The notes: a model not told the origin generated them from the sequence alone. Shown: positions 53,674-63,517, counted from the stretch's first letter. The stretch is 64,000 nucleotides of DNA from Rhodocyclales bacterium (GCA_028292485.1 JAQGMG010000005.1:62001-126000); one strand, 5' to 3'. Numbers and translations are program-made.

Positions 53674-56034
53674 GTGAATATATCAAAAAGATTAATCGGC
53701 ATTTATGATTTCGAGGTATTTCCCTTTGCGTTGGGAGATGTACTCACTTGGAATGTTCAAACCGCGATCCGTTGTGAGGAGGCTGGGCGTCAGCTTGTTG
53801 ATATATATATATGTGCCGATGAAAAGTATCCTGCTGGCGTACACCAACGAGAAATGGTGAATGCACAAAATTTTGATTTGTTTTTTAGTGAGTTGTATAC
53901 GGCTTTTGGTACGCATCCTTGTCTTGGGAACATACATATATTTCGAAGCCGTGAAGAATTGATCGAGCGGATTCAAGATGTGTCAGAGGGTGATTATATA
54001 AATAATGAGATCGTAAAAGACTATCTTGGAATTTTAAATTATAGAGAAACCACAACGATTTCAAATAAACTCCGATTTCGTTTATTTAATAGAATAAAGA
54101 AAAGTCTTCGCCTTCGTCGATTCATAGAAAAAAACGTCCCGGCTTCAATGAGAAGGGTTTTTGATGCTGTTTTGCTGCCAAATAATGAAGTGATTAACAA
54201 TTACCTCATTAAATATATTTCTTCTCATGGGAAAATAAATGAATTCGCAAAAAAAACAGGGCGAATTCCTCTTCTAAAAAAATCGCTAGGATGCGCGCCC
54301 GATATCGAAGAGTTTTTGAAAAAAAAAGTGCCCGGGAAAAAGATCGTACCTTTTCATTTACGCCTTAGACGGTTGGATGCAGGTTATGGTGGCGGACATT
54401 CGTATGGGAGAGATTCAGATTTTTTAGAGTGGTACGACTTTTTAGCGGATGCAGCCATTCGCTATCCCAATATTCAGTTTGTTGCGCTAGGCAGATTGCA
54501 GGAAAAGCCTCTGTCGTTACTAAGGTTGCCCAACGTGACGAGCTTAAGGGCTTTGGGAATGGGATTAGGGCATGAGCTTACGTTGATGCTAGAAAGCGAC
54601 TTATTCATTGGAAGCTCTAGTGGGTTTGCAGCTATGGCTAATTTCTCAAAATTGCCCTACTTCATTACTAGAATGAATGAAAACGCGAGTCAATCTTACG
54701 ATATTCCTCATGGCGCCGTACGGCTTCCCTTTGCCCAAAATGACCAGATGTTGGTTTATGAAGAGGAAACATCGGATCTATTAATGCAGCTATTGACTTC
54801 ACATGCTGGCCCGGTGAGCCACACCCGTCCGCCGGAATGTGGGGACCATTTAAATGAAGGCGCTTCACAAGTCGACTTAAATGTTAGATTTTGGTTAAAT
54901 GAAAAATTAAAATTAAAAAACTCGGCGTCAACTACAAGTAGATTCTTTAACGATGATAAATATCGTTATGAGGAAACCGCATATCTTTTATTCGCTAATC
55001 TAGAAAAAGTAAGGGATTTAATCAACTCTGGGTCTAGAGAGTTGGCGATACATGCACTGAATAAAATCCAAAATAATTTTCCGGACATTTGCGATAGGCT
55101 GCCAGAGTTTCGCGTTTTTTTAGAGTTTTTGGCGGAGGAAAAAGATGCGGTGGAATCTATTTCAAAAAAACTGGAGGTCGTTAGTCTGCAGATGTCCGGC
55201 TTTGTTGGTACACCATGCACAACTGATGTATCGGATCCCATAGGGTGGAAACCGACAAATTATCAATTCGGAGGTATTTGCAAAACTTTGCCTGAAGAGA
55301 CTCAGCCCGCATTGGCGATGAGAGGGGGCCAGTGGAAGATCGGCACATTTGTGTCTGATAATGCACATGGAAAAATTAATCTTTGCTTTGATGCCCGTAT
55401 GTCAACCAGATCCGTTTTGCATCCGATTTATATATTTGAAGACGGAATTCATCGGCCAGCGGGCGATTTTTTGGTGGAATCTGAGTGGCAATCATTTTCA
55501 ATACCAATAACTGCAATGCACGCCAGTGAGTTGCAAATTCAAATCGATCAACGAGACGACTCTCAGTGGCTGGAGGTGCGCCGACTATGCATTTTCGGCG
55601 CAAAGGACATTTCGTTGGCGACTGTAGATACTCAAAGGGTGGACTTGTCTTTGTGGGAGGGCGAGCCTGGTATTTTGCAGCAGGAAAGTGAGCATGACGA
55701 GCGCGAATGGCTGGTGCAAGCAAGAAGGGGTTACGTAAGAACGCCTCCTATTGACTGGCGAAATGATAAACGTGGCCTTATTTGCTTTGAGGTAAAAGTG
55801 GATCATCCTTCACTTATGTTGACGCCAATTTACCTTTGGGAGGGCGAGCAGTATAGGCAGATTGCCGCATTTGCATTTTCCGCTCAATGGCATAGCTACT
55901 TGCTGCCGATTGAACTTAAGGAGGGTGGGGTTTTTCAACTTCAAGTGGACTACCCCGAAGGAGTCGGAGTTTTCTCGATACGAGACTGTTTTATTGCAAA
56001 AACACTTAGCAAGGATGTTGATCTTGTTGAATAG
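53674..56034 (+). CDS. IYDFE-family protein: glycosyltransferase-like domain with two C-terminal beta-sandwich-like modules
   Basis: The 786-residue protein begins near IGIYDFEVFPFALGDVLTWN. The central part (RRLDAGYGGGHSYGRDSDFL, then FVALGRLQEKPLSLLRLPN and FIGSSSGFAAMANFSKLPYF) has the look of a GT-B sugar-binding fold, but I cannot name the family. Residues from about 525 hold two related modules of about 115 residues, each with a pattern like HPIYIFEDG...W.SF.IPI and TPIYLWEGE...W.SYLLPI, probably carbohydrate-binding sandwiches. The GTG at 53674 follows GGAAGG and matches the start of the pseudogene copy; a GTG at 53611 is also open. The base composition is strongly AT-rich. Confidence 0.7.
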   Translation: MNISKRLIGIYDFEVFPFALGDVLTWNVQTAIRCEEAGRQLVDIYICADEKYPAGVHQREMVNAQNFDLFFSELYTAFGTHPCLGNIHIFRSREELIERIQDVSEGDYINNEIVKDYLGILNYRETTTISNKLRFRLFNRIKKSLRLRRFIEKNVPASMRRVFDAVLLPNNEVINNYLIKYISSHGKINEFAKKTGRIPLLKKSLGCAPDIEEFLKKKVPGKKIVPFHLRLRRLDAGYGGGHSYGRDSDFLEWYDFLADAAIRYPNIQFVALGRLQEKPLSLLRLPNVTSLRALGMGLGHELTLMLESDLFIGSSSGFAAMANFSKLPYFITRMNENASQSYDIPHGAVRLPFAQNDQMLVYEEETSDLLMQLLTSHAGPVSHTRPPECGDHLNEGASQVDLNVRFWLNEKLKLKNSASTTSRFFNDDKYRYEETAYLLFANLEKVRDLINSGSRELAIHALNKIQNNFPDICDRLPEFRVFLEFLAEEKDAVESISKKLEVVSLQMSGFVGTPCTTDVSDPIGWKPTNYQFGGICKTLPEETQPALAMRGGQWKIGTFVSDNAHGKINLCFDARMSTRSVLHPIYIFEDGIHRPAGDFLVESEWQSFSIPITAMHASELQIQIDQRDDSQWLEVRRLCIFGAKDISLATVDTQRVDLSLWEGEPGILQQESEHDEREWLVQARRGYVRTPPIDWRNDKRGLICFEVKVDHPSLMLTPIYLWEGEQYRQIAAFAFSAQWHSYLLPIELKEGGVFQLQVDYPEGVGVFSIRDCFIAKTLSKDVDLVE

Positions 56035-56050
56035 ATTCTTGGAGGGCGGG

Positions 56051-56917
56051 GTGCGAAAAGCCAATAGAATAACCTACACAAGTGAAACAGAATCTATTGA
56101 TTGGAGCTTGTTTCTCCCTTGGAAGATTTTTCGAAATTTAATTGCCTATCGTGACTTGATTGTTACCGTGACAATGCGAGATTTTCGAGCTGTTTATCAA
56201 GGAAGTTATTTTGGCTTGGCCTGGCAAATGTTGCTTCCATTGATTATGTTAGGAATATTTTATTTCATATTCGGTCGTGTCATGGGAGGGCGATTTTCCA
56301 CGGGAATCACTGAAACACCATTGGACTATGCATTGGCTTTATTTGTCGGATTAGGCTTTTTTAACTTCATGTCTCAATGCATAAGTCAGTCGGCGTCGCT
56401 AATTAGCTCAAATATTTCATATGTAAAAACGATGGCTTTTCCGATCGAGATATTGCCGGTTACTGCCGTTTTGAATTTGCTCTTAAACCTAATTATTGTT
56501 TTAGCCATCAGCATGTTTGTAGTTTGCATCCGGCCTGGAGGTATACATTTAAGTTCTATCTGCGTTATTTACTATGTGGTTTGCGCAGGAGTGATGGCGA
56601 TTGGAATTTCTTGGATTCTTTCCGTTGTGGGTGCATATGTGCGGGACTTAACGGTGGTTACTCAACCATTAATGCTGATTTTAATGTTGTTGTGCCCAAT
56701 TTTTTATCCGGCAAGTATGGTCCCAGCAAAATTACGATGGGTTATTGAATTAAATCCATTGGCGGTGATTATGGAAAACGCTCGAGGAGCGCTGTTGTAT
56801 GGTGTATGGCCAAGTCTGCATGCCGACGCTTCGATTTTATTTATATCCGGAACGCTATTTTCAATCGGTTATGTATTTTTTATGCAGACAAAACCATACT
56901 TTTCCGATGTGATATAG
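56051..56917 (+). CDS. wzm: ABC-2 type polysaccharide export permease
   Basis: The 288-residue protein has a cytoplasmic N-terminus with the typical amphipathic start (WSLFLPWKIFRNLIAYRDLI), then about six membrane helices. Family blocks are VTMRDFRAVYQGSYFGLAWQ and, near the end, PIFYPASMVPAKLRWVIELN. It forms the channel that exports completed, lipid-linked O-antigen or capsule chains across the inner membrane. The GTG at 56051 follows GGAGG at good spacing; an ATG at 56015 has no ribosome site. The ATPase gene follows after 5 bases. Confidence 0.93.
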   Translation: MRKANRITYTSETESIDWSLFLPWKIFRNLIAYRDLIVTVTMRDFRAVYQGSYFGLAWQMLLPLIMLGIFYFIFGRVMGGRFSTGITETPLDYALALFVGLGFFNFMSQCISQSASLISSNISYVKTMAFPIEILPVTAVLNLLLNLIIVLAISMFVVCIRPGGIHLSSICVIYYVVCAGVMAIGISWILSVVGAYVRDLTVVTQPLMLILMLLCPIFYPASMVPAKLRWVIELNPLAVIMENARGALLYGVWPSLHADASILFISGTLFSIGYVFFMQTKPYFSDVI

Positions 56918-56922
56918 CAATT

Positions 56923-58431
56923 ATGATTTCTGAAGAAGTTGCGATAAATGTGAGTAAGGTATCCAAAGCCTATCGGCTGTTTGGATCACCGAACGAGCGC
57001 CTTAGCTACCCGTTTAGGAAGCTATTGTCTGCGTTAAGAGGCAAGAAGTTACCTCCCGCAGAAGAGGTTCGGCAGTTTTTTGCGTTACAAGACGTATCTT
57101 TTCAGATTAAAAAAGGAGAAAGCTGGGGGTTTGTTGGTTTTAATGGAAGTGGAAAATCAACGCTTCTTAAGATTTTATCTGGAAATTTAAAGCCAACTAC
57201 GGGATTTGTTGAGGTCTGTGGAAAGGTTGCAATTCTTGATTACAGTAGCGGTTTTAATCAAGACTTTACTGGAAGAGAGAATGTTTATTTAAAAGGCGCT
57301 TTGCTTGGCATTGGGCGGAAAGATATTGATAAGAGATTCAGTGAAATTGAAGCGTTTGCAGATATTGGCAGTTTTATCGATCAGCCGGTGAAAACCTACT
57401 CAAGCGGCATGGTGGCTCGCCTTGGTTTTGCGATCATGACGCATGTAGACGCCGATACCCTGATTACTGACGAAGCGTTGGCAGTTGGCGACGCATTTTT
57501 TATTCAAAAATGCATGCGTCATATTAAGGAGTTTTTGAAAAAAGGAACATTTTTATTTGTTTCTCATTCAATTAATGACGTTATGGCGTTGTGTGATCAT
57601 GCAGTATGGCTAGATCAGGGGCGCGTTTTAAAAGTTGGATCTGCAAAGGATGTATGCCAAGCGTATTTGGCTTCTGTGGAAAAAAAGAAATCTGAAAGTT
57701 TTCTAAATGTTAGCGAAGCAGCCAAACATGAATTTTGCTCACCTGCGAATAATGACGCCGTTAGCCGGGTAGCTTATTGCGAGAATTGTGCGCCAGAGGG
57801 TAGACGAAAAATAATAATGTTTAGTGCCTTAGAACTGGCATCGCTGAAAGATTATTATGCGCCCGCGAGGGAGGGTAAGGATGTTGCTAGGATGTCTGCC
57901 GCTCAGATATCAATACAAAATAATTTCGTGCTTTCGGAAAGTGGCATGTATGGAGAGGGCGCAGTAGGTGGTGGAAGGATATTTAGCGTAAGCATTGTTG
58001 ATGAGGAAGCAAGGCCGCTCGAAACGGTGGTTGGGGGGGAGGTAGTAGTGCTTTCCGTGCGTGCTGTAGCCGAAAGGCGAATATTGAATCCAATACTCGG
58101 ATTTCAGATAAAAAATTCTATGGGTTTGTCATTGGTTGCGGAAAATACATTTTATGCTACGCGGAATTCGCCGGTCTTGCTTGAGCCTAAAGAGGTGCTG
58201 AGCGCAGTATTCAGATTTGAGATGCCTTTATTCCCAATTGGCGACTATGTTATTAGAGTTGGCTTGGCTGACGGAGTGGAAGACAATAATGCGCTCATTG
58301 ATGTAATACATGAAGCTCTGGTGTTTAAAAGCGTGACATCTGGGGCACGGCATGGTTTGGTCGGTGTCCCATTGTTTGGTCTAGAGGTAAGGCGTGAATA
58401 TCCTGTGGGTTTGTCACAAAGCCTTGAATAA
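56923..58431 (+). CDS. wzt: O-antigen export ATPase with C-terminal ligand-binding domain
   Basis: The 502-residue protein has an ABC ATPase domain: Walker A GFNGSGKST at residues 72-80, signature YSSGM near 158-162 and Walker B ending ITDEALAVGD near 181-190. From about residue 330 to the end lies a beta-rich domain (FSVSIVDEEARPLETV, LNPILGFQIKNSMGLSLVAE, FPIGDYVIRVGLADG) of the Wzt C-terminal kind. In E. coli O8/O9a and Klebsiella O12 that domain recognises the chemical cap at the non-reducing end. This supports capped chains here and links the exporter to the two giant genes upstream. Confidence 0.93.
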   Translation: MISEEVAINVSKVSKAYRLFGSPNERLSYPFRKLLSALRGKKLPPAEEVRQFFALQDVSFQIKKGESWGFVGFNGSGKSTLLKILSGNLKPTTGFVEVCGKVAILDYSSGFNQDFTGRENVYLKGALLGIGRKDIDKRFSEIEAFADIGSFIDQPVKTYSSGMVARLGFAIMTHVDADTLITDEALAVGDAFFIQKCMRHIKEFLKKGTFLFVSHSINDVMALCDHAVWLDQGRVLKVGSAKDVCQAYLASVEKKKSESFLNVSEAAKHEFCSPANNDAVSRVAYCENCAPEGRRKIIMFSALELASLKDYYAPAREGKDVARMSAAQISIQNNFVLSESGMYGEGAVGGGRIFSVSIVDEEARPLETVVGGEVVVLSVRAVAERRILNPILGFQIKNSMGLSLVAENTFYATRNSPVLLEPKEVLSAVFRFEMPLFPIGDYVIRVGLADGVEDNNALIDVIHEALVFKSVTSGARHGLVGVPLFGLEVRREYPVGLSQSLE

Positions 58432-58467
58432 CTATTGCACTCATTACTAGCAATAGATGTATTTTTT
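58432..58467 (+). terminator. Weak terminator candidate after wzt
   Basis: A 7-base stem (58432-58438 with 58450-58456) is followed after four bases by a run of six T. It is AT-rich and may be weak. The rest of the 173-base gap to the next gene is AT-rich with nothing recognised. Confidence 0.35.
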
Positions 58468-58604
58468 ATATATTTAAAATATTGAGATTGAATGTTGTTG
58501 AGTAAAGTTGGAAATTTTGAGTATTAAGCTCCCTTGGATTTTTTGAATTCTGAGAATTTTTTATTGGTGATGGTGGTTTTGTAGATATAGTCAAAAATAT
58601 AGGG

Positions 58605-59873
58605 ATGGGATTGATGGATCATAAGAGCCGACGTGGTGCATGGAAAGCTGAGCATTTGGCGAATATAACGCTGGTTGTGCCGACCTATAATAGGCACGAG
58701 CTTTTTTGTAAGCTGCTCGATTATTATGCAAGTCTTGGTTTGGCGATGCAAATATTGGTGCTCGACTCAAGTTGTGAGTCTTTACAGCACAAAAACCGTA
58801 AGCATGTTTTGTCGTTGGGCAGCGGTTTTAGACATATATCGTATTCGTCAGACGTCCCTGTAGCATCGAAACTTAGCCAGGGCTTGCACGCGGTTGGTAC
58901 TGAATATGCCGCTTTATGCGCCGACGACGATCTTGTATTTCTTGATGGGTTGATTGGCGCTAAGGCATTTTTGCAAGACCATCCAGAGTATGTTTGTGTA
59001 GATGGAATATATTTGAATTATTGGCAAAAAGAGTTTGATGTAAATGTAAAAATTGAGTATGGAAGCGGGGGTATAAATGGGGAGCATGCTTATGCCCGCG
59101 TTTTCCGGTTGTTTCAAAAATATGAATCATTGTTTTATGGTGTTTTTCGCACAAAGCATATAACCCAAATTTTTGACGGAGTTAGCAAGATACAGAGTTT
59201 GCATTTTCAAGAACTATTTCAAGCGGTGTCAGCCTTGATGATTGGTAAAAGTCATAGGCTGCCTTTATTTTATGCAGCTCGTCAAAGTTGTGATCCAGCT
59301 CAGCCCGAGAGAGACAAGTGGCAAACGTTTCAGTGGTTTGCTGATGATCGCGCTGAATTTCTGGCGCATTATGCTTTATATCGCACGAGCCTTTTGTCTT
59401 TTTATAAATCAAATATTTCAGAGTCTTCGAGAATTGATGAAGCCGGGTTTTTTAAAGCCATGGATCTCGCTCATTCTATTTTTTTTGCGACCGGTTGTCC
59501 TCAGTGGTATTTCTTTTCAGAGCTTAAACATTTATGGAGCAATGACGCATTTCAGAATGTTGTGAGCGGAACTGAGGCGTTGGATCAGCTGAAAAGTGCT
59601 GGGCGTCTTGATCGTGAGAGAAAAGCTGCGCGATTAATATCAAACATCGGAGACAGCGTGCGACGCTGTTTTTCAACTGACGATATTGAGAAGTTAAACA
59701 AAACTATTCAAGCTAATCATTCCAATCCGTGGCTGTGCATTTTTCATGATCATCTAGAATGGTTGGCAGAGTCCGATCAGTTTAAAGGAGCATACGATGA
59801 CCTGTGTAGTTATTTAGAAGGTAGTGATAGACAGCCATTGGGCTTGTTAAAAAAATTTTTTAAATTGTCTTAG
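58605..59873 (+). CDS. Glycosyltransferase, TIGR00180-like
   Basis: The 422-residue protein starts its core with NITLVVPTYNRHELFCKLLD, then ILVLDSSCESLQHKN and ALCADDDLVFLDGLIGAKAF with the acidic metal motif. This pattern matches the TIGR00180 group of GT2-like proteins, often found in surface polysaccharide loci. The C-terminal half is alpha-helical and unassigned. It stands alone after the export genes and may decorate the glycan. Two ATG codons (58605 and 58614) could serve as start. Confidence 0.78.
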   Translation: MGLMDHKSRRGAWKAEHLANITLVVPTYNRHELFCKLLDYYASLGLAMQILVLDSSCESLQHKNRKHVLSLGSGFRHISYSSDVPVASKLSQGLHAVGTEYAALCADDDLVFLDGLIGAKAFLQDHPEYVCVDGIYLNYWQKEFDVNVKIEYGSGGINGEHAYARVFRLFQKYESLFYGVFRTKHITQIFDGVSKIQSLHFQELFQAVSALMIGKSHRLPLFYAARQSCDPAQPERDKWQTFQWFADDRAEFLAHYALYRTSLLSFYKSNISESSRIDEAGFFKAMDLAHSIFFATGCPQWYFFSELKHLWSNDAFQNVVSGTEALDQLKSAGRLDRERKAARLISNIGDSVRRCFSTDDIEKLNKTIQANHSNPWLCIFHDHLEWLAESDQFKGAYDDLCSYLEGSDRQPLGLLKKFFKLS

Positions 59874-59954
59874 TTTTAGAGATTGTCCCAATTTATTACT
59901 GAGTGTATTAACATTAAATAATCACTATATATAACATATTTAATTTACAAAGCT

Positions 59955-62402
59955 TTGAAAAATACTTTTCTATCTTCAGGCAGATACAGGCCTGACATTG
60001 ACGGGCTGCGCGCAATTGCTGTGGTTGCCGTTGTTATGTTTCACGCGTTTCCAGCCTTACTGCCGGGTGGGTTTGTTGGAGTTGACATATTTTTTGTTAT
60101 ATCAGGGTTTTTGATTTCTTCATTGATTATTTCGCAATTGAGAGATGATTCATTTCATATTTCAGATTTTTATGCAAGGCGTATTCGGCGTATTTTTCCC
60201 GCCCTAGCAGTGGTTTTGACTGTAGTGATTGTGTTTGCGTGGTTTGTGTCTTTTGCTGACGAATATCGCCAGATTGGTAAGCATGTTTTGGGCGGCGCTG
60301 GGTTCGTGTCAAACCTGCTGTTTTGGAAGGAGGCCGGTTATTTCGATGTTTCTGCGGATCTGAAACCTTTATTGCATTTGTGGTCCCTTGGGGTTGAGGA
60401 ACAGTTTTATATCATTTTCCCCCTAACGGTATGGGCCGCGCACCATTACAAGCAAAGGCTCTTTGTCGTTATTTTTTCTGTGTTTATTTGTTCATTTTTG
60501 GCAAATATAGCAATGGCCCATGCAAGTCCTACGGCCGATTTCTTCTCACCCATTTCGCGTATGTGGGAGCTCGCCGTTGGAGCTGCCTTGTCTCAAGTCT
60601 TTGTACGCAAAGTGGATGGCGAATATTCTTCAGCATTGATTGCTATTTCCGGGATCGGGTTGGAAATAATGTCGGTGGCGGGGTTGGGGGTAATTATTGC
60701 CGCGATGATTATTTTTTCTAGCGCAGGTGTTTTTCCTGGATGGCGAGCGTCCTTGCCTGTCGTCGGCGCGGTTCTGCTAATCGGGGCTGGGCCAAGTGCG
60801 TTGATTAACAAGTACGTCTTATCTAATAGAGTATTGGTCTGGATAGGATTGCTTAGCTTTCCGTTGTATTTGTGGCACTGGCCCATTCTGTCGTTTCTGC
60901 GGGTTTTATCGGGAAACGAGCCAAGTGCTAAGGTAAAGTTATTAGCTGTTGTCGTATCGCTTCTCCTGGCATTTTTAACTTACCGCTTTGTGGAGCAGCC
61001 ATTGCGGTTTGGATCCTCACATAGACGGAATACGCTGGGCCTTTGTGTGTGGATGTTAGTGCTAGGGGGAACTGGCGCGTCCATATTCATTTTGCATGGC
61101 GTTCGCGAGCGCTCTGCGAATTCCTCGGCTGAGGCACTTGAGGAGCTGCGTGATCCACTACGCGTTATGCGCTCGGATGGTTCGTGCGGGATGCTATTTG
61201 GTCTACACCAAGAAACAAACGAGACTTGTTTGGCGAGAAGCGCTCAGCCTGAAATTTTAATTATGGGCGATAGTCATGCCATGGCGCTGAATTCCGCAGC
61301 GCAGTTTGGCCGAGCCTCGCTGAATTCTGCCGTACTTGCAGGATATAGCTGTCTTCCATTTCTTAAGTATGTTCCCGATGAATGCCAAAAAATTTCCCGT
61401 GCTGCATTGAGTTTAGTGGCGAACACGCCATCAATTCATACTGTGCTTCTGGTCAATATTGGGGGGAATAGTTATACCGACCGTACGTTCATTCGAGAAG
61501 ATGGCGTGCGCATTGTTTCGCGTCTTGCCATGACAGATGCGTATTCGGATTTGATAGGCCGATTGATGGCATTGAACAAACGTGTAATATTTGTGTTGGC
61601 TGTACCGGGGATGGTGATAGAGCCACGTAGGTGTTTTGCGGCACGTTCTTTTTTTGCGAGCGATCGAAAGCCTGAGGATTGCGTGTTGCCGCTCGCGACA
61701 CTCAATAGCCAATACATTGAATATCGGCAGATGGTTAACTCCTTGGCGGTAAACTTCCCGAAGATGGAGGTTTTTGATGCAACCAAATCGTTTTGTGATG
61801 ACAAAGGCTGTGCCGCTGTAAAAGGCAAAAAAATTCTTTATTTCGATACTAATCACCTCAGTCTTTCTGGTAGTGAAATAGTGCTAAATGATTTCTCTGC
61901 TTGGTTCAGAGCAAGGGGAGGAACTTTAGCCGATCGTCTTCCTGAGCCGATTGATTTTTCCCTACTGGTTAACGATGCGCCAGAATTTGATTCTCAAGGG
62001 CATTGGGGGCGTGGTTATGGGTTGGCGCGCTTGTCATCTGGCGGAGTAAGAGTGGGGCCCGGAAGCAACAATCCAAACGTGTTTGCTCAGCGCTTTACTA
62101 CTCAGCCTAATATGCAATACAAGATAGTGGCACGCGCGGCAAGCATGACTGGGGCGGCACTTGCTCGAATACAGGTCAATTGGGAGGCGGCGGATGGGCA
62201 TTTTTTGGCCGTGTCGAGTCAAAATAATAGCGTTATGGTGGAGCCGGAACGGTTTGAGTTTTTGGTAACCGCGCCCCCGAAGGCTATTAGCGGTACTTTG
62301 TACGTGGTTCCTGGTGGCGGTGAGCCTGTTCGATATTTTGAAATGCGTTTGCTGGCACGCTCAATGGATGTCTCAACGGCATCCTTAGCGAAGTCGCAGT
62401 GA
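59955..62402 (+). CDS. OafA/YrhL-type acyltransferase with SGNH domain and extra C-terminal module
   Basis: The 815-residue protein starts with TTG and RYRPDIDGLRAIAVVAVVMF, the acyltransferase-3 signature with the catalytic Arg/His region, and about ten membrane helices to residue 350. LWSLGVEEQFYIIFPLTVW is another family block. A periplasmic SGNH domain follows (GDSHAMAL with the nucleophile serine, and TNHLSLSGSEIV). The last 140 residues form an added module (FDSQGHWGRGYG, GPGSNNPNVFAQRF, FEFLVTAPP) that also occurs in the lipoprotein at 63.5 kb. It likely O-acetylates a surface glycan. Confidence 0.88.
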   Translation: MKNTFLSSGRYRPDIDGLRAIAVVAVVMFHAFPALLPGGFVGVDIFFVISGFLISSLIISQLRDDSFHISDFYARRIRRIFPALAVVLTVVIVFAWFVSFADEYRQIGKHVLGGAGFVSNLLFWKEAGYFDVSADLKPLLHLWSLGVEEQFYIIFPLTVWAAHHYKQRLFVVIFSVFICSFLANIAMAHASPTADFFSPISRMWELAVGAALSQVFVRKVDGEYSSALIAISGIGLEIMSVAGLGVIIAAMIIFSSAGVFPGWRASLPVVGAVLLIGAGPSALINKYVLSNRVLVWIGLLSFPLYLWHWPILSFLRVLSGNEPSAKVKLLAVVVSLLLAFLTYRFVEQPLRFGSSHRRNTLGLCVWMLVLGGTGASIFILHGVRERSANSSAEALEELRDPLRVMRSDGSCGMLFGLHQETNETCLARSAQPEILIMGDSHAMALNSAAQFGRASLNSAVLAGYSCLPFLKYVPDECQKISRAALSLVANTPSIHTVLLVNIGGNSYTDRTFIREDGVRIVSRLAMTDAYSDLIGRLMALNKRVIFVLAVPGMVIEPRRCFAARSFFASDRKPEDCVLPLATLNSQYIEYRQMVNSLAVNFPKMEVFDATKSFCDDKGCAAVKGKKILYFDTNHLSLSGSEIVLNDFSAWFRARGGTLADRLPEPIDFSLLVNDAPEFDSQGHWGRGYGLARLSSGGVRVGPGSNNPNVFAQRFTTQPNMQYKIVARAASMTGAALARIQVNWEAADGHFLAVSSQNNSVMVEPERFEFLVTAPPKAISGTLYVVPGGGEPVRYFEMRLLARSMDVSTASLAKSQ

Positions 62403-62412
62403 AAGAGTTTAT

Positions 62413-63459
62413 GTGGCAACACCCGAAATGAAAATTACGCCCATATATTTGACCGTAGCAGTTTGGGGAGATTCGTTTATCGAGCTTTTCTTAGACTACG
62501 TACTACCGAGTTATTTGTCTCCGGGGGGTATTCCAGAGTTAACGCTACGTGGTTATTCGGCAACTTTTTGGCTGTACACCAGAACATTTGAGAGGAGCCG
62601 TATCGAGGAACATCCCCAGTACAAGCGGTTGGCAGGTTTTGTTCGCACGGAGTTGATTTGTATTGACGAATTACAGGATATCTCTGGCCACCAGACGCCT
62701 TACGAAACCATGAACGCTTGCCATTCGAATTTCATGGCGAGGGCTGCGACTGCAAAGGCTGCAATGATTTTTTATAGCCCAGATGCTTTTTGGTCGGCAG
62801 AGAGCATGCGCTACACACTGGATCAAGTTGAACGTGGCAAGCGTGCCGTTTTGATGGCTGGAGTGCGTGCTGAGAAAGAGGCCGTCCTGCACTCCATTCG
62901 CTCTTTGGCCCCTCGGATACTTGAGAGAGGGTTGTCATCTCGAGAGTTGGTAGATTTGTTGGTGCAGTTTCCGCATAAAATTACGCGAACGCTGTGCTGG
63001 AATGCGGAGCAAATGGATATTGGCTGGGCGTCGCATTTGTACTGGCCCTTAGGCAGCGCGGGTTATTTGGGGCGATGTTTCCATTTGCATACGTTTTTCG
63101 TACATCCTCGCCAAGAAGCCCGTCCGGATGTGGCGCATGACTTTGATTGGATGGATAAGATCGGTTTGATCGAGGAGGAGGTCTGCATCGTGCAGGACTC
63201 TGATGATATGTTTGCTCTTGAGCTGAGTTTGGCTGATCGAGGCGTAAATGGGCATCTTGGGGAACGTAATTGGCGTGTTTTGGTGGATTGGGTGATACGT
63301 TATGCTGCAACGGATCATCGCATTTACGTCCAGCGACCGATTTATTTCCGTACTGGATCCCGCATGTCGTGGGAGTGGTTAAGGGCAAAAGTAGTGTCAG
63401 CTATTGTGGTGCGTTGCTTGCTCATGTTGACGGCATTGCAAGAGTGGCGAAAGCGCTGA
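62413..63459 (+). CDS. Unknown protein in polysaccharide locus
   Basis: The 348-residue product is not recognised. It is soluble, with a Trp-rich N-terminal half (YLTVAVWGDSFIELFLDYVL) and acidic stretches such as VAHDFDWMDKIG and VCIVQDSDDMFALEL that could be a glycosyltransferase-like metal site. A hydrophobic stretch (VVSAIVVRCLLMLTALQEW) closes the protein. The GTG at 62413 lies near GAAAGAG; an ATG five codons later is the alternative. It is bracketed by two proteins that share a C-terminal module, so it may belong to the same surface process. Confidence 0.6.
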   Translation: MATPEMKITPIYLTVAVWGDSFIELFLDYVLPSYLSPGGIPELTLRGYSATFWLYTRTFERSRIEEHPQYKRLAGFVRTELICIDELQDISGHQTPYETMNACHSNFMARAATAKAAMIFYSPDAFWSAESMRYTLDQVERGKRAVLMAGVRAEKEAVLHSIRSLAPRILERGLSSRELVDLLVQFPHKITRTLCWNAEQMDIGWASHLYWPLGSAGYLGRCFHLHTFFVHPRQEARPDVAHDFDWMDKIGLIEEEVCIVQDSDDMFALELSLADRGVNGHLGERNWRVLVDWVIRYAATDHRIYVQRPIYFRTGSRMSWEWLRAKVVSAIVVRCLLMLTALQEWRKR

Positions 63460-63517
63460 AATTTCTGGTCTGGATGCTTTAGTTCCATAGTTTGGTAATT
63501 TTCAAGGAGATATATTC

